Below are positions 1 to 11,490 of a stretch of DNA of 64,000 nt, piece after piece. The translations under genes were made by a program, and so were the position numbers. The notes under the pieces were generated by a model. The model made no database searches. It saw only the letters and a program-made list of their open reading frames with translations, and was not told the DNA's origin. Position 1 is the stretch's first letter, and the number at the start of each line of letters is the position of its first letter. The stretch lies in contig JALIZF010001612.1 of NCBI GenBank assembly GCA_029948255.1, positions 372,001-436,000 of the forward strand. The letters run 5' to 3'. The stretch is from Telmatactis stephensoni (Eukaryota > Cnidaria > Anthozoa > Actiniaria > Isophelliidae).

Positions 1-2339
1 ATCTTGAGAGGTTTTTGTACTGAATTTTAATACGGAATTCTAAAGCAGACCATTGCATGGAACGGATAGCTTCCATTGACCTTGTTGGTCACGTAACGTC
101 TTTTATTATTTAAAACATCCGAAACATGAACGAAAATATTCACGATTTGTTATTTTGTTAAAAACGCCGTTGTAGAAGTCTTTACAGCAAACAATTGAGA
201 CATATAGTGAAATAAAAAGTTGAATAAACTGGTATATTCGCTGGTAATATTTTGCATGTCGACTAATAGCTGCTGACAGACAAATTGACTAATCAGATAT
301 TCTTTAAAAAGGTCAAAAAAGGTCTTTATTATGTTATGGTTAAGTGAAGAATGCGTGAAACGGCTCGGGAAAGAGTACGAACGGGGCTGGTCATTGAAGC
401 CTCTCCTATAAGGGGGCTTCCAGGGCACGAGTGAACGCACGTGTGCGTCTAGTTTGCAAGTATTTAGCATTTCCTTATTAGTCTGGCGCATCCATATTTT
501 ATCAGAGATAAGAGTGGTGTTGGAGCTCATTATACGATGTTTTTTTTTCCAGGAAAATAGTTGGTGCAAGCCACTGGGTTCAGCAAGATGAGCCAGATCT
601 CGTCAACAGCTACATCCGTGAATTCGTCAGCAAGAATTGAAGCAGTTACAATTATGATGGGCGAAAAGAAAAAAGAAGACAGTGCTCCCATTTATACTGA
701 TATAATTTGCCATTGATCTCTAGTTTGACTAGTCCTTCAATCAGCAGAAATTATTGTAATGAAGTAGTTTTCATGTGTACTAATATGTCGGGGACCTGAG
801 GGGGATTCACATATGAAAAAGAAAAAGGAAACCTTTCAAATACACTGCTCTTGTTTATACCGATTTGCCAATGATCTGCGTATAACTCTAGTTTGACTTC
901 TAGACCTGCAATCCACAGAAATTATTGTAATAAAGTAGTTTTCATGTAAAAAAAGATAAAAAGTCGTTTTTTGCAATGGGCGTGGCGTACAATTTATAAT
1001 TCCTAAAGGATGCCAGTATAGATAATAATAGATAATACGAGAATTAAATGGCTAAGCTCAGCTTCTTTTGAACCTTTTCCACAATTGAAGGTTTTGAAAT
1101 ACAATCTAGGAATTTGTATCGAAACATTCTAAGACGGATATCAATGTACGATACATCCTCAGGGACCCTAGTCCTTATAGTTACCATGCCTTCTTCAAAG
1201 TTGTACGAAATCAGTACTGATCCACTCTATCTCCTACTCGTTCTCGGGCTATTTTAATGAAATGATATTTTACGCGCTAAGATTCAGTTTTGTGGACAGG
1301 GGAAGAAATCACTACGCGAAACAGCTCGGTCTTTCTTGAAAAATTAGCTCCTGAAAAATTAAGGGAAAGCGCGCACCCGTATTAAACTTGCCAGTAAAAT
1401 CATAGAAATTGAAAATAACGTGCGCTCCATGTGTTTATGTAATCGTTCCAAAAGCGAATATGTTTTGTATAAGCAAAAGTCCGGGTTCATAAATTTTAAT
1501 TTCCATTGCCTGAGTGCGCTTTTATAAATGACCACTGAAAAAAGTGCACAGAAGTCCAGGGTCCAGAACATAAACCTAATTAACCATCATGCCTTGCGCG
1601 CCGTTGACTAGGCTCTGTTCCTTGGGACGGCCTGACTCACTACGGGAGCAACAAAACAATGGGTTTTGAAAGGCTGATCGCTTTTACAATTGGACTTTTC
1701 TTTGCTTTCATGGCCTTTCTTAGGGTTGCTATCAGTTTCATTTTCAATCCTAAGATATTCAGGAAAGTTCAACGATCCGGTAAGTACGAATATTTCACTT
1801 CTTTGTAAAAAAATATGACATGACTGATTGCATGCTCTTTGCAACTTTGGACTTTGGCCTGCATTTTGCCTGAGCTCTCAGGACTAGAGGACAAATTAAA
1901 TCGCTCCGGGCAATTATACGGGACGATTGTTCGAGAGCGGGTCAAGGTTCCTGACTCTTTGTGGGATGATAAAAATCTATTAGCCTCAAGATTCTGACAA
2001 TTAACTTAAGCCTTAAGCTTAAGTTCTTAAGCTCTTATAGAATTTCATATTTGTGATTTCCTTCAAGCACTAACTTAAGCTTAAGCTTATATCTCGAAAT
2101 ATATTTCCTTAAAACAAGCACTTTATATCTCAAGTCTTAGTGTGTTGTCTGCAGTCCCTACTTTTCCTCTCCCTTCTCCCCTCCTTAACTCGTCCCCATT
2201 GAAGCTCGTCCACGTATCATCAGCTCGTCTTTACTGATCGAATCTGGAGGGAAAAGTGGGAAAGTTAGAGAGCTGCAAACATCTGACAATCTCGCCAGCA
2301 ACTTGCAATCTGGCTGCTTCTGTCAACTTTGCATTGCAA
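1..2339. other. Non-coding flank, no gene recognised
   Basis: I see no convincing coding region in this stretch. Short open frames here lack recognisable motifs and splice context. Two things stand out. There is an imperfect direct duplication at about 691-776 and 853-947, both copies ending in a shared stretch with AAATTATTGTAAT and GTAGTTTTCATGT. There is also a patch rich in overlapping CTTAAG/AAGCTT palindromes at about 2003-2090. Both look like ordinary repeat debris. Confidence 0.6.
691..947. repeat. Imperfect direct duplication (two ~90-bp units)
   Basis: Units at about 691-776 and 853-947 share the order TTTATAC, GATTTGCCA/ATTTGCCA, ATGATCT, TCTAGTTTGACT, a purine-rich core, and end in GTAGTTTTCATGT. 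The divergence is visible but the order is preserved, so this is an old local tandem duplication. Confidence 0.6.
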
Positions 2340-2466
2340 GGCCCTGTTGTTTGAAGGATGATTAATGCTAATCCTGGGTTAAAATGAATGGTTTTCTTCA
2401 ATCAATCCTGGGTTTCTTTCAGTTAATCCTGGGTTAATGCTAATCGTCTTTTGAACAATTGGCCCC
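2340..2466. mobile_element. Miniature inverted-repeat element (~125 bp)
   Basis: The ends form an imperfect inverted repeat. The left end starts GGCCCTGTTGTTTGAAGG; the right end, read on the other strand, starts GGGCCAATTGTTCAAAAG. Inside, GATTAATGCTAATCC on the left is matched by GATTAGCATTAACCC on the right, and TAATCCTGGGTT occurs three times. There is no coding capacity. This fits a MITE-like element; a target duplication could not be fixed with certainty. Confidence 0.6.
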
Positions 2467-2496
2467 AAGTCTAAAAAAAATTGCCTCATGCATGCA

Positions 2497-2636
2497 TAGA
2501 GTAGATTTCGTATGACTGTGAAAATGGCACGGCATGGTCACGGCACAGTTGTAGGGCAGGAATTTCGAATATTACACAGCACTGACACGGTCACAGCACG
2601 GCAGGTCCATTTCACACTCATACGAAATCTGCTCTA
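2497..2636. mobile_element. Miniature inverted-repeat element (140 bp)
   Basis: The left end reads TAGAGTAGATTTCGTATGA and the right end read in reverse complement is TAGAGCAGATTTCGTATGA. The inverted repeat continues for about 50 bp with GTGTGAAA and a CACGGCA-rich core. There is no open frame. It lies only 30 bp from the preceding MITE. The superfamily is unknown. Confidence 0.7.
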
Positions 2637-3172
2637 AAGAGTGCCTTTACAGATTTTGATGTATTATTGTCAGTTTATGAAAAAGAAGAATGAATACTCC
2701 ATCATTTTCCAAAATCTGCAAATGATTCATTTAATTATTACCCTAATTACATTAAACTAGTAGATACATGTAGCAGACAGACCTGCACACAGCTACAGCA
2801 AACGTATCCCCAAAACACCTACTTGTCAATTATAGCATTTTTGAAATAATGGGAACTCTGACCTCCAAACAGTCTGTTGCAATTTGGTTTTTCACCTCCG
2901 CCCACTTCAAACAAACAACCCCAAAAATACTTATAGAGATCCCTAAAAACATGGAAATGACATATTAAATATGATCTTTAAACAACCTTTAAAAGCTAAA
3001 TATGATTTTGGTATAAATTTGATTGATGGAAGTGAATAACCAAATTCCAATGGCCACCTTTTTCAATGCATGAGTTTGCATAATTTCAAAAATGGCTGTA
3101 AAGAATGTACTAAATTATTCTGCATGTTTGTGGCCAGTATAAGTTTAAAACTTATTTTTTTTAACCTTTCAG
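2637..3172. other. Non-coding, intron-like sequence
   Basis: AT-rich sequence with no coding signal. It ends in a polypyrimidine tract and AG (3171-3172) that act as the acceptor for the epoxide-hydrolase-like exon, so at least the right part is likely an intron of that gene. Confidence 0.5.
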
Positions 3173-3306
3173 CCCCAGCCTGTCTAACAGATAATGCATG
3201 TGGAGAACACAGTTATGTCAGGACTGCCTCTAACATCAAAATCCACTGTGTTTCAAAGGGGGATGAAAGTAAACCTCTCATGCTCTTTCTTCATGGATTT
3301 CCAGAG
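3173..3306 (+). CDS. Single exon of an epoxide-hydrolase-like alpha/beta hydrolase (EPHX4-type), partial
   Basis: The 134-bp exon has a good acceptor (pyrimidine tract plus AG at 3171-3172) and donor (GAG then GTGGGT at 3307). It encodes about 45 residues. These include the N-terminal beta strands typical of epoxide hydrolases and related alpha/beta hydrolases (HSYVRTASNIKIHCVSKG) and the oxyanion-hole motif HGFPE preceded by LMLFL. The catalytic Asp, His and acid of the family lie in later exons. I do not find those exons in the window; the next 27 kb is a transposon-like unit. It may be the only visible host exon here, or a stranded exon of a broken gene. Confidence 0.6.
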
Positions 3307-3742
3307 GTGGGTGTCTGTTTATATTATTATATTGGGAATCACTGCAACAAATGTGACAGATTTTAAACTCATCACCATTAGATGAGCTTAGGGTTGGGTG
3401 CAGAAACGGGGACCTGCATTGCCCATCCAGGTCCCTCTGGGAGGTCACCATGGCAACCCTGCCACAGTCCACCACCTCACACCCATCACACTGAGCAAAC
3501 ACTGGAGCTATACCTACCTGGTAGCCCTCCCAAGGTCAGGGCAGAGCTTGGTGGGACAAAGGCAAATGATTTGCAATGATCAGCAATCACAACAAACTGC
3601 AAAGCTAAAAGTAGCTTGATTGGCAACAATCAGCAATGAAGGCCAAGATACAATTTTGTAGATTTGACATAAGCATGTATATAGCCCCTGAACATGCGCT
3701 GAGGTCCCCTAACATCCTCCCACTGAAATGGGAAATACTGAC
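3307..3742. other. Non-coding; local GC-rich patch
   Basis: Intron-like sequence after the donor of the hydrolase exon. Positions about 3395-3550 are clearly more GC-rich than their surroundings (GGGGACCTGCATTG, GGTCACCATGGCAACC), which suggests an inserted short repeat. No RNA-polymerase-III boxes could be assigned, so its nature is open. Confidence 0.4.
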
Positions 3743-6700
3743 AACGCTGCACCATTTTAAAGTGGAAAACCCCATTTTAAAGTGGAAAATACAATCAGTC
3801 TGACCTCTGTCTAGGACAGTCCACAAGTTTGACCAATGAGAGAAGGTTTTAAATCAAGGCTTTTAGACCTTGAGGACTGTCCTCGGTGTTATCCAATCAC
3901 AAGTTGATACTCAGAGGACTGTCCACAAGATAGACCTATGAGAGTACATGATCATCAGACCGTGAAATCATAACTCTGATAAGCCGTGGACTGTTCTCTG
4001 TGTTAGCCAATGAAATCACGTTTGTCTGGTTAATACATGTCACCATTAATAGCTATGGATGACAGAACATGTTCCAAACTCCCGGTTATACACTAGCTTA
4101 AAATCCTCAATGTATTTCATTTAATTTATTTGGTTTTTCGAATAATGCAAAGTTAAAGTGTCATTTTGGGTTTTCCATTTTGGCACTCACCAGGAAAATA
4201 CATAAAGAATTACTTTACGATGAAATGAAACGGCCTCAACAAAATGCATTTCTTTCAAAGTGCAAAATGGCCGCAAAAAGCCTAAAAGTGTACTTTGAAA
4301 TATTGTTCAAGCAAGCAAATATATTTTGAGTCCGATATCTAATGAACGGGACTGTCCTGGGTGTTATCCAATCACAGTTTCGTACTCAGAGGACAATTCT
4401 CACGCTAGACCAATGAGAACAAGTTTTCAACAGACCGTGAAATCATACTCTGATAAGCCGTGGACTGTTCTCTGTGTTAGCCAATGAAATTTCGTTTGTC
4501 TGGTTAACACATGTCATCGTTAATAGCTTTTGATGACAACACAATTATTGCATGAGTGCAACCAAAAATGCGGTTCTTCTATCAACTTTTACAAAATCCG
4601 TCGAACTACAATAGAAGTTTGTCACTTTGTATTATTTGCATTGAGTTCCTCACTTGTCTCTCTTCAGCTCTACAGGGTAATCATCAAAAGAAAAGAGTTG
4701 CTGCTTATTAAAAACTTAACCTGGGAACCATCACAACTAAACTTGAATGAAATGCAATTAAACGTTTGGCGTTGCACTGTGATTTTCGTTCAATACATAA
4801 AACTTCATTTCTACGTGTACATTTTCTACGAGAGCTAGGTGTCCTGAATGCAAGTTCTTACATCGAGGACTATCCGCACGTTAGACCAATTAAAAAAGCT
4901 GATCATCCGTTAGCTAAACGTCATCGTCCTCGCACTTCACCCATCTGTCACGTTTCTCTAATCGCAAAGTCAAGATCGAACAGAAAAAATTTATTCCACA
5001 TTGACATAACCTTCATGACCATTACAATTCTTTGAATTTACTTGACGATGCATTTTATTCACTTTAAATACCAGGTCAAAAAATGTAGGTGAGCGAAGTA
5101 TCTGGTGATTGTGTTTTCGCGATTGTTTATACGTGTTCGACGTGATCACTGCCAATTGAGTGTAATCTTGAAATATTAAAAAGTGGCTGTGCAGTATTTT
5201 GAACAACCTCAAAGTTGTCAGTTTGAAAGTTTTGGTCTCTAGAGTTTTAATAATGGTGTGCCGGTCGAGGTCTCGGCCGACTGTCAGCAAGCGTAAATCG
5301 CTCGCACAGTCTTGTTAATGAGCGCCTCAAGAGGTCACGGCGCATTAACTTGACCAAGCCACTACAAGCAAATTTCATCCCCAAAGATCACTTTGCTGTT
5401 CTTGGTATCGCTATGATATTCATACAGTTGCTTTTTACTCACCGTTTCCTACTTTTCGGTTCATTTAACGTCTTGATCCATGGTATTCTAGATCGCGACC
5501 AAATAACAAGCTACGGCATGGCGAACTACGGTAATCGAATATAATATTCTTGGCGCGAGTTTTTACCGCCCACTTGTAAATTTCTGTGTAATACTATACT
5601 CCCAGAGGTAGCATCACGTGTAGTCTCCTTAAACGTTTCCTTGTTCTGCCCCAGTGTTGACACCAAAGAATCATCAGAGGAAAGAATTAATAATGACTAG
5701 AATGTACGCAATACAATATTGAACGGGTTTATTGAAATCACTTAGACTTAGTTATTTGCAAGCTTCACGTATATGACGAGCAACCTAGATATTTTCCCGC
5801 CGCGTTACCAATGTAATCCAATAATTTCAAGATTTTCTACCTGACTGGCCGGCTATGCATTTTTGCTATGACCTCGTGCTTCTTGGCATGTCGACAAAGA
5901 CACGTTCAATATTACACATACTGACTAAAGGTGATCTTGGTGTATTAGAGGCTGTTTATATGGAAGTAAGTTGTTCCTTGAAGCCGGGATAACTCTTTTG
6001 CTTTGTGTAACAAAAGGGTTATTCCGCCTAACAGGGGTAACTCGCCTTCACATAATTGGCTCCCTAGTCATATCGAAACTGATTCATTTGGATAAAGTAT
6101 ATCTTCAGTAGCGATCTACGGCGAAATCTAATTTAGGCCAATTTGTGATTTTTCTGTCAAAGACGCTTACAGATCAAAGGGGTCCAAGGGCGCCAAATGA
6201 CATTGTCAGTTGTCCGACCAAAGTTTAAATAATCAAAAAGGAACATTAAAATCTTCCTCACTATCCGCACAAAGGTCGCATGAAAAATATCCCAGAAGAA
6301 ATTCTGGATAGTTTTTATTCCATAACAAACACCAGGCAGAAATTGTACAACTAGGGATAACACATTCAGAGCATAAATATACACATTCGTCGGGTAATCA
6401 GATTTTACTATTTTGAGATGACTTATCCGTTTTGTTATAATTGCACATTTTGACACACATTAGTAGGCCGAGCAATATTCAAAATATCCAATGAACGAGA
6501 AAATGTTTGGAAGGGAGCAACAGTCAGATGAAGTTTTCAACATATTTACACATGATTGCATTGATACTTTCTGACACGTATCAATTGACCTAAAAGACCA
6601 TTATGCTAAGAAACGTAGACTCAGTTATAATTTCAGATTGCAACATATTACTATGCCGAGCAATATGTTCGGTGTTCAAAATATCCAATGAACGAGGAAA

Positions 6701-6763
6701 TATCAATGAACGTTTAAAATGTTTTGGTGACATTTCTTGAGGTCAAATATGCGGCGCTCTTCG
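3743..6763. repeat. Left long inverted repeat (~3.0 kb) of the 27-kb unit
   Basis: The sequence matches, in reverse complement and in order, 30702 down to 27590. The outer edge starts AACGCTGCACCATTTTAAAG and the inner edge ends near TATGCGGCGCTCTT. Colinearity holds throughout, with small indels and substitutions; I judge divergence at a few percent. No protein family is encoded. Open frames conserved in both arms (for example 4530-4838) are explained by DNA identity alone. Outer target duplications were sought but not found. Confidence 0.85.
3873..4528. repeat. Two ~180-bp direct modules inside the left inverted repeat
   Basis: Modules at about 3873-4054 and 4349-4528 share, in order, GGACTGTCC, GTTATCCAATCACA, ACTCAGAGGAC, TAGACC(A/T)ATGAGA, CAGACCGTGAAATCAT, GATAAGCCGTGGACTG, GTGTTAGCCAATGAAAT and TTTGTCTGGTTAA. 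The same modules appear inverted near 29930-30110 and 30400-30580 in the right arm. Subterminal repeats of this kind often serve as transposase-binding sites; that role is inference. Confidence 0.75.
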
Positions 6764-6993
6764 AACCATAAGCAGCTCTTACTGCGGTTTTCGGTATTGT
6801 ATCTGCGAACTCTGGCTTTCAAATACCAACCGCAAATATGCGATTTTACTTCTGTCAATCAAAAATAAAAATCACTATTAAATACGAACAACTGTTCACA
6901 TCTAAAGATCGTATTTGGTCATTTTGTAGGATTTTAGGAGTTTTTAGTAGTGAGTTTTTGGATGTTTTGTTCTGGTGGGCGGAAGCGAATAAC

Positions 6994-7762
6994 TAGCCTG
7001 CGTGCAGCCGTTTATTTACCCGTAATAAACGTCTGCGAAACAACGCCAGAAATCCTGTTCTCTGTGACACGAAATAAGAAGCGATTTCTTATTGGCTCTC
7101 GCACAGATCAATTCTTACATGAACTCTGATTGGTCGACGGCTCGTTCTAATCTCTTCCGGTTGCGATGTCAACGGTTTAGTTTTCAATATGGCGTCGTTA
7201 TTGTCAAAGTCTTTTCAGCAAGGAGCGTGCTGATCAGTGATAGCTAAGCTATACCTGGAATGCCAAGATTTTGAAGCTTTTCTACTTGGTCCGTCATCAA
7301 CACTTTTAGAGGCGAGTTTACAACCATAACACTTGAGCCTCGTGGTCTCTCAAAGAGAATATCTGCTACGATTGGCAGGCATTGAAAAATTAATGATTTT
7401 CCACACCCGGTGGGTAGATTTACAAAGACATTTCCCTTCTCAATGAACATACAAAGACTTTCTTTTTGATCATCTAGCAAGCTTTCAATTTCGAATTGAG
7501 TTTCAACTGCTTTAAACGCACTTTTCTATCGCTCCTTGCTGAAAGACTTTGACAATAACGACGCCATATTGAAAACTAAACCGTTGACATTGCAACCGGA
7601 AGAGATTATAACGAGCCGTCGACCAATCAGAGTTCATGTAAGAATTGATCTTTGCAAGAGCCAATTAGAAATCGCTTCTTATTTCGTGTCACAGAGAACA
7701 GGATTTCTGGCGTTGTTTCGCAGACGTTTATTACGGGTAAATAAACGGCTGCACGCAGGCTA
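6994..7762 (-). mobile_element. 769-bp transposon with ~234-bp terminal inverted repeats and a RecQ-helicase fragment
   Basis: The left inverted repeat 6994-7227 starts TAGCCTGCGTGCAGCCG. The right repeat 7530-7762 is its near-perfect reverse complement ending in CAGGCTA. The flanking 8-bp sequence CGAATAAC occurs at 6986-6993 and 7763-7770, a clean target duplication. The only coding content is a helicase fragment on the minus strand. An 8-bp duplication occurs in hAT and P superfamilies; the termini do not let me choose. It appears to be a deletion derivative that retains part of a larger protein gene. Confidence 0.85.
7244..7480 (-). pseudogene. RecQ-like DNA helicase fragment (Walker A region)
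   Basis: About 78 codons encode a superfamily-2 helicase segment resembling RecQ. It has VFVNLPTGCGKSLIFQ (motif I, Walker A, G-C-G-K-S) followed by a motif Ia-like stretch with SPLKVLMTDQVEKLQNLGI. RecQ helicases unwind DNA 3' to 5' using ATP and need motifs II to VI, which are absent. The fragment is closed on both sides by the inverted repeats of a small transposon, so it is captured or residual sequence, not a working helicase. The start is not a true start codon context; it is an internal exon fragment. Confidence 0.75.
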
Positions 7763-7770
7763 CGAATAAC

Positions 7771-8851
7771 CAAATTCACCAAATTCAAAAATTCACGAAA
7801 AGCTCAGTTTTTACTCGGCACATTATTCATAGTAAGACCCCCATAGTAACCCCAGTTAACCTCATTCAATGCCAACGTGTTAGCTATTTTAAAATGAAAT
7901 GGCAAGGGAGTACTAAAGGAGAAAATGCATGTTCATTCTGATATATATTTTGTTTTTCGATTTCTATATTTTTCGCACCAAAACGTTAACGTTTATAATA
8001 GTATTTTGTAGTTAGTTATTTTAATAATGGCTCGCAGGGTGCCTCGCATCATGAGGTATGGCTCGCACACCTCGCAGTTTGTATCGACCCATACCTGTCC
8101 AGAACGTTTATTTACTGGTCACTGTTCCTTATTTGGTTGACGCTAGAAAAGTCAACATAATAATTATCGAGAGATGAGAGATTTGATTTGCCTTCAATTC
8201 CCACTGCATTACTTCTGTTTTCCATTCCTTTTTTGAAGGACATTTTGAACTTACATGTCGACTTCAAAGCTGTCAGAGCGCTGATTTTTATCCCTGAGAG
8301 ATATGACGAGCATACACGACGTTTACAATGGAGTTGCCCCGGGGTTATTGATTTCTTAATTGTTCTTGAATTTCATTTATCAGCGAGTAGAATTGACCTA
8401 TACTTTCATTTACAGTTAGCGTGATTTTCATTCGCCCGTTAACGAAAAAAATGACTATTTTGTCCGTACCAGTTGATCAACAACAAAAAACATTAGATAC
8501 GGAGTCTAATACGTAGAAGATATTATAAGGGCGCACGGAGATACGTATTTTATATTCGAGTATTGTGGTCTCTTGGTTCGATTGATATAGCAATTGAACA
8601 TGAGAATATAAAATCCGTATCTCCGCGCGCCCATGTAACGCTCTGTTTATTATATAAACTCAAATGAAATACAAAAATAGCAAAATAACCCAAAATAGCA
8701 AAATTATGCAAAGAGTATCCATGGTTACGTGTTATTTTCACATTTGAAGTAACATGTGAAGATATCACTTTTTCGCCCGAGAGATCACTTGGTATTTCAT
8801 TAAAGTTTATATAGTAATACACATTATTTGGCAATCCATGTCAAGCCCCAT
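7771..8851. other. Non-coding interval downstream of the protease gene
   Basis: No coding signal is seen. It contains one clear hairpin (8529-8632, listed separately). The rest is AT-rich sequence between the small RecQ-bearing transposon and the stop codon of the C48 protease gene, so it may contain the 3' untranslated region of that gene. Confidence 0.5.
8529..8632. repeat. Hairpin-forming inverted repeat (104 bp)
   Basis: GGGCGCACGGAGATACG...TTTTATATTC at 8529-8557 is the near-perfect reverse complement of 8604-8632 (GAATATAAAATCCGTATC then TCCGCGCGCCC). The loop is about 46 bp. It is either a tiny MITE or the remnant ends of one. Confidence 0.75.
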
Positions 8852-11490
8852 TCAGTATTTTCCGTCCATTACTCGCTCTGCAATTATGTAGCGATATTCA
8901 TCGATGTCTTCCTGCAAAGAAAACGGAATATGCAAAATAAAATTTGTCGTTTCTTCTTCTCTCTTCAGTAAAGATAAATATATATTTTTATTATTGTTGT
9001 TACATGGTATAAGATCATACCTTATTAAAATTCATTTCTCCTGAAAGAAGCATAATGCACTCTGCTATCTGTAAAGGGGTAGATAATGTATAATTCCCTT
9101 TTTATTGTGACACAAATATACTCTGGCTGCTCTATAAAATGGAAAAAGGAATGGAAAAATTGGTAGAGAGGAGAACCGCAGGAGATGGGTCTCTGCATGA
9201 TTTTATTTTGAAGGTTTTCTTACCTTGAGAACGTACACACCACAGCTAACTGCATCCTGTTGCAGTGGGTGTTCAATCTTCTCTTCTTTCCACTCTATCT
9301 CCAACTTTTCTCCCACAAGGAACTTTCTGAAAGCCAAAGGACAATGACAGTCATTACGCATTTTAGCCATATGAAAGGGATAATTTGACCCAAACAAACA
9401 AGCAAAGAAACAAACAATATCAGCAACTTCATCAAATCCATACCTTATAATTTGGTAAGGTGTTTTTAACGTTTTTCCAAGGGGATCAACAATCGCAATT
9501 GTACCTCTTACAAGGTCGACAACCTAATGGCATGTGATGGAATTGAAATACATCGTCAGTAGATAGTATTTACTAGTTTAACCTTTTTGGCAAGTCTCCA
9601 CGTACTCCATTAGTTTTGCCAACCTAAGAAATTGTCAGCGTAATGAACCATAAATAAGCACCTTGAGTTTGAGGACCATCCATAATCATCATTGCAAACT
9701 CCAACGGAATGCACTTGAGAGCTTGAGGTAATGAAAATGTTGAAGCGCACGTTACTTACCCCAATACTCCAGTGGTTTTCTATGAACTGGCTTGGAAAAA
9801 TAAGCTTCTCGAACTTCGAAATCTTAGTCTGTCGAAAGAAGGAACAGTGGCACAATTGCTACTCAGTTTGGTTTGATCACCAACGAAGTGTAAGATTTAC
9901 ATGAATTTACCTTTCTGCAGCTCCAGGGTTTCGACTTGAGTATCCGCTGATAGAATTTTGTGTTAGCCGTTACAACTCGTGTCCCCTAGAATGTAACGTT
10001 GTTATTCTCGAGTGCAGTTCAAAATTGCAGCCTCACAGAAAGTTCTCACAGGTACTTACCATTTTATTTGCGGTTCTCTCCAACAGGCACATATATTCAT
10101 CAATTACCTATAACAAGGAAGTAAAGTCAACTATTTTATTGTGAATTATTCAGTTATTGGTAGTTGTTTGCATCTGATATTTATCAATGAGTATTACCTT
10201 TGCCGATCAATAACTAGTTTTTCAGCCCAATTTTAAAAACCATTATTCCAAATGTAGACTGCTTTTTTGATTGCAACATTAGGCCCAGATCAAACGAGAA
10301 CGCAAGGAGGTGCAAGTCAATGCAAGTTTTGTGCCTTCGTTTGATCGCCGAAAAACACACACACGCACACACAAACACAATATTAATTAAGAATGCTTGT
10401 GGCCTACCTCATCGTTAAGATAGCCCATTTTCCAATTTGTATTTTTCATCAGGTCAATCATATTCATCTCATGAGGAATGGGCATCTCCTTCTGTAACGT
10501 TTTTATGTCTTTCCAGCAGACCTGACCAATCTTTGTGTAAGGTGCGGAAAGATCATTCCAAACCGCCTCTACCTGTAGAATACAACGTACATAAGCTTGA
10601 ACACGAACTACAACATAATGTATGAGACCGTAATACAATTACAAGAGAGGATAAATGAGCACAGCGGAAAAGACAACTGATAAATGTTCACTTTCATAAA
10701 CGCATCAAAAGCAGCGGATATATGCCAGTGATCAAAAACAACTTCCATGTACTCAAAACTGGAAACGTGAAATATCAGAGGCTTTGAAACCAAACATAAA
10801 TTAACGAACAAGAACAATCACTACTTTGTCAGGTATGTGCAGTCGAAATATTCGATCAATAAAAATTGTTGTTCTACTCGTACTCCGTTTTTATAGTGAA
10901 ACTGTATGGCCAAATCAGCACCATTAGGTTTTGTTGCAAAGTACACAGCCTAATATAAGTTACTATTATTTACCTTTGAATGTCGTTCAATAACAACAAG
11001 TTTTTTAATGCAGCACTGGAATTCCTGTTCCAGGTTTTCCATGTCAAACGAGAAATTCCCGTGTTTGACAGTGGCTTTTACATCTCGTGCAAAAACCTGG
11101 TGTGGATATACTTCCTCGATTATATTTCTCTTTGGCCATTGGAACTGATCCTCCCCTCCTTTCACCTTCTGCAGAAATCGCACTTCAAGAGTGCCATTGC
11201 TCCCTTCATTTTCTAGTTTTCCCAGGTAAAAGGCAGGAGGCTTCGGCTTTGGCGCTGTATAGCCGACTGCTATGAAACCAGTCTGCCAGGAAATTAATAA
11301 TAAGTTCAAGACAGAGGAATGTGATAAAATCATTATAACAGTTTCGATTGTACTTTCTAATTCATACCTCAACATCTGGAGCTTGTCTTTTTGTTGGTTT
11401 CAAAAGCTTTTCCTTCAAAGAAGAATAGTCGAGTGTAAGCCCAGGCCGGCAGTCCGATGTTAAGTGTCGGGGGGTTATGCTCGTCATATT
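8852..11490 (-). CDS. Ulp1/SENP-type cysteine protease (peptidase family C48), multi-exon
   Basis: Peptidases of this family cleave SUMO or related modifiers from proteins. Reading the minus strand I can place phase-consistent exons at about 11490-11368, 11282-10974, 10751-10692, 10572-10408, 10107-10060, 9985-9911, 9828-9760, 9523-9224, 9068-9021 and 8911-8852, each with AG acceptor and GT donor. The catalytic set is complete: Trp/His in FIENHWSIG (9760-9828 exon), Asp in IAIVDPLGKT, and the Gln/Cys block HPLQQDAVSCGVYVLK (9224-9523 exon). LNDEVIDEYMCLLERT near the domain start matches the family's usual W/YLND.VI segment. The 5' end is uncertain: upstream exons may be those annotated at 16403-20684, with a hAT transposon in the intervening intron. 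It lies inside the 27-kb inverted-repeat unit. Confidence 0.8.

Noticed and set aside
150..569. 139-residue minus-strand open frame
   Set aside because: No motif, low-complexity start and no splice context; too weak to report as a gene.
4530..5035. Open frames conserved between the two 3-kb arms (also 29416-29918)
   Set aside because: They mirror each other only because the DNA arms are alike. There is no domain, no start context, and the frames differ by in-frame changes without codon bias.
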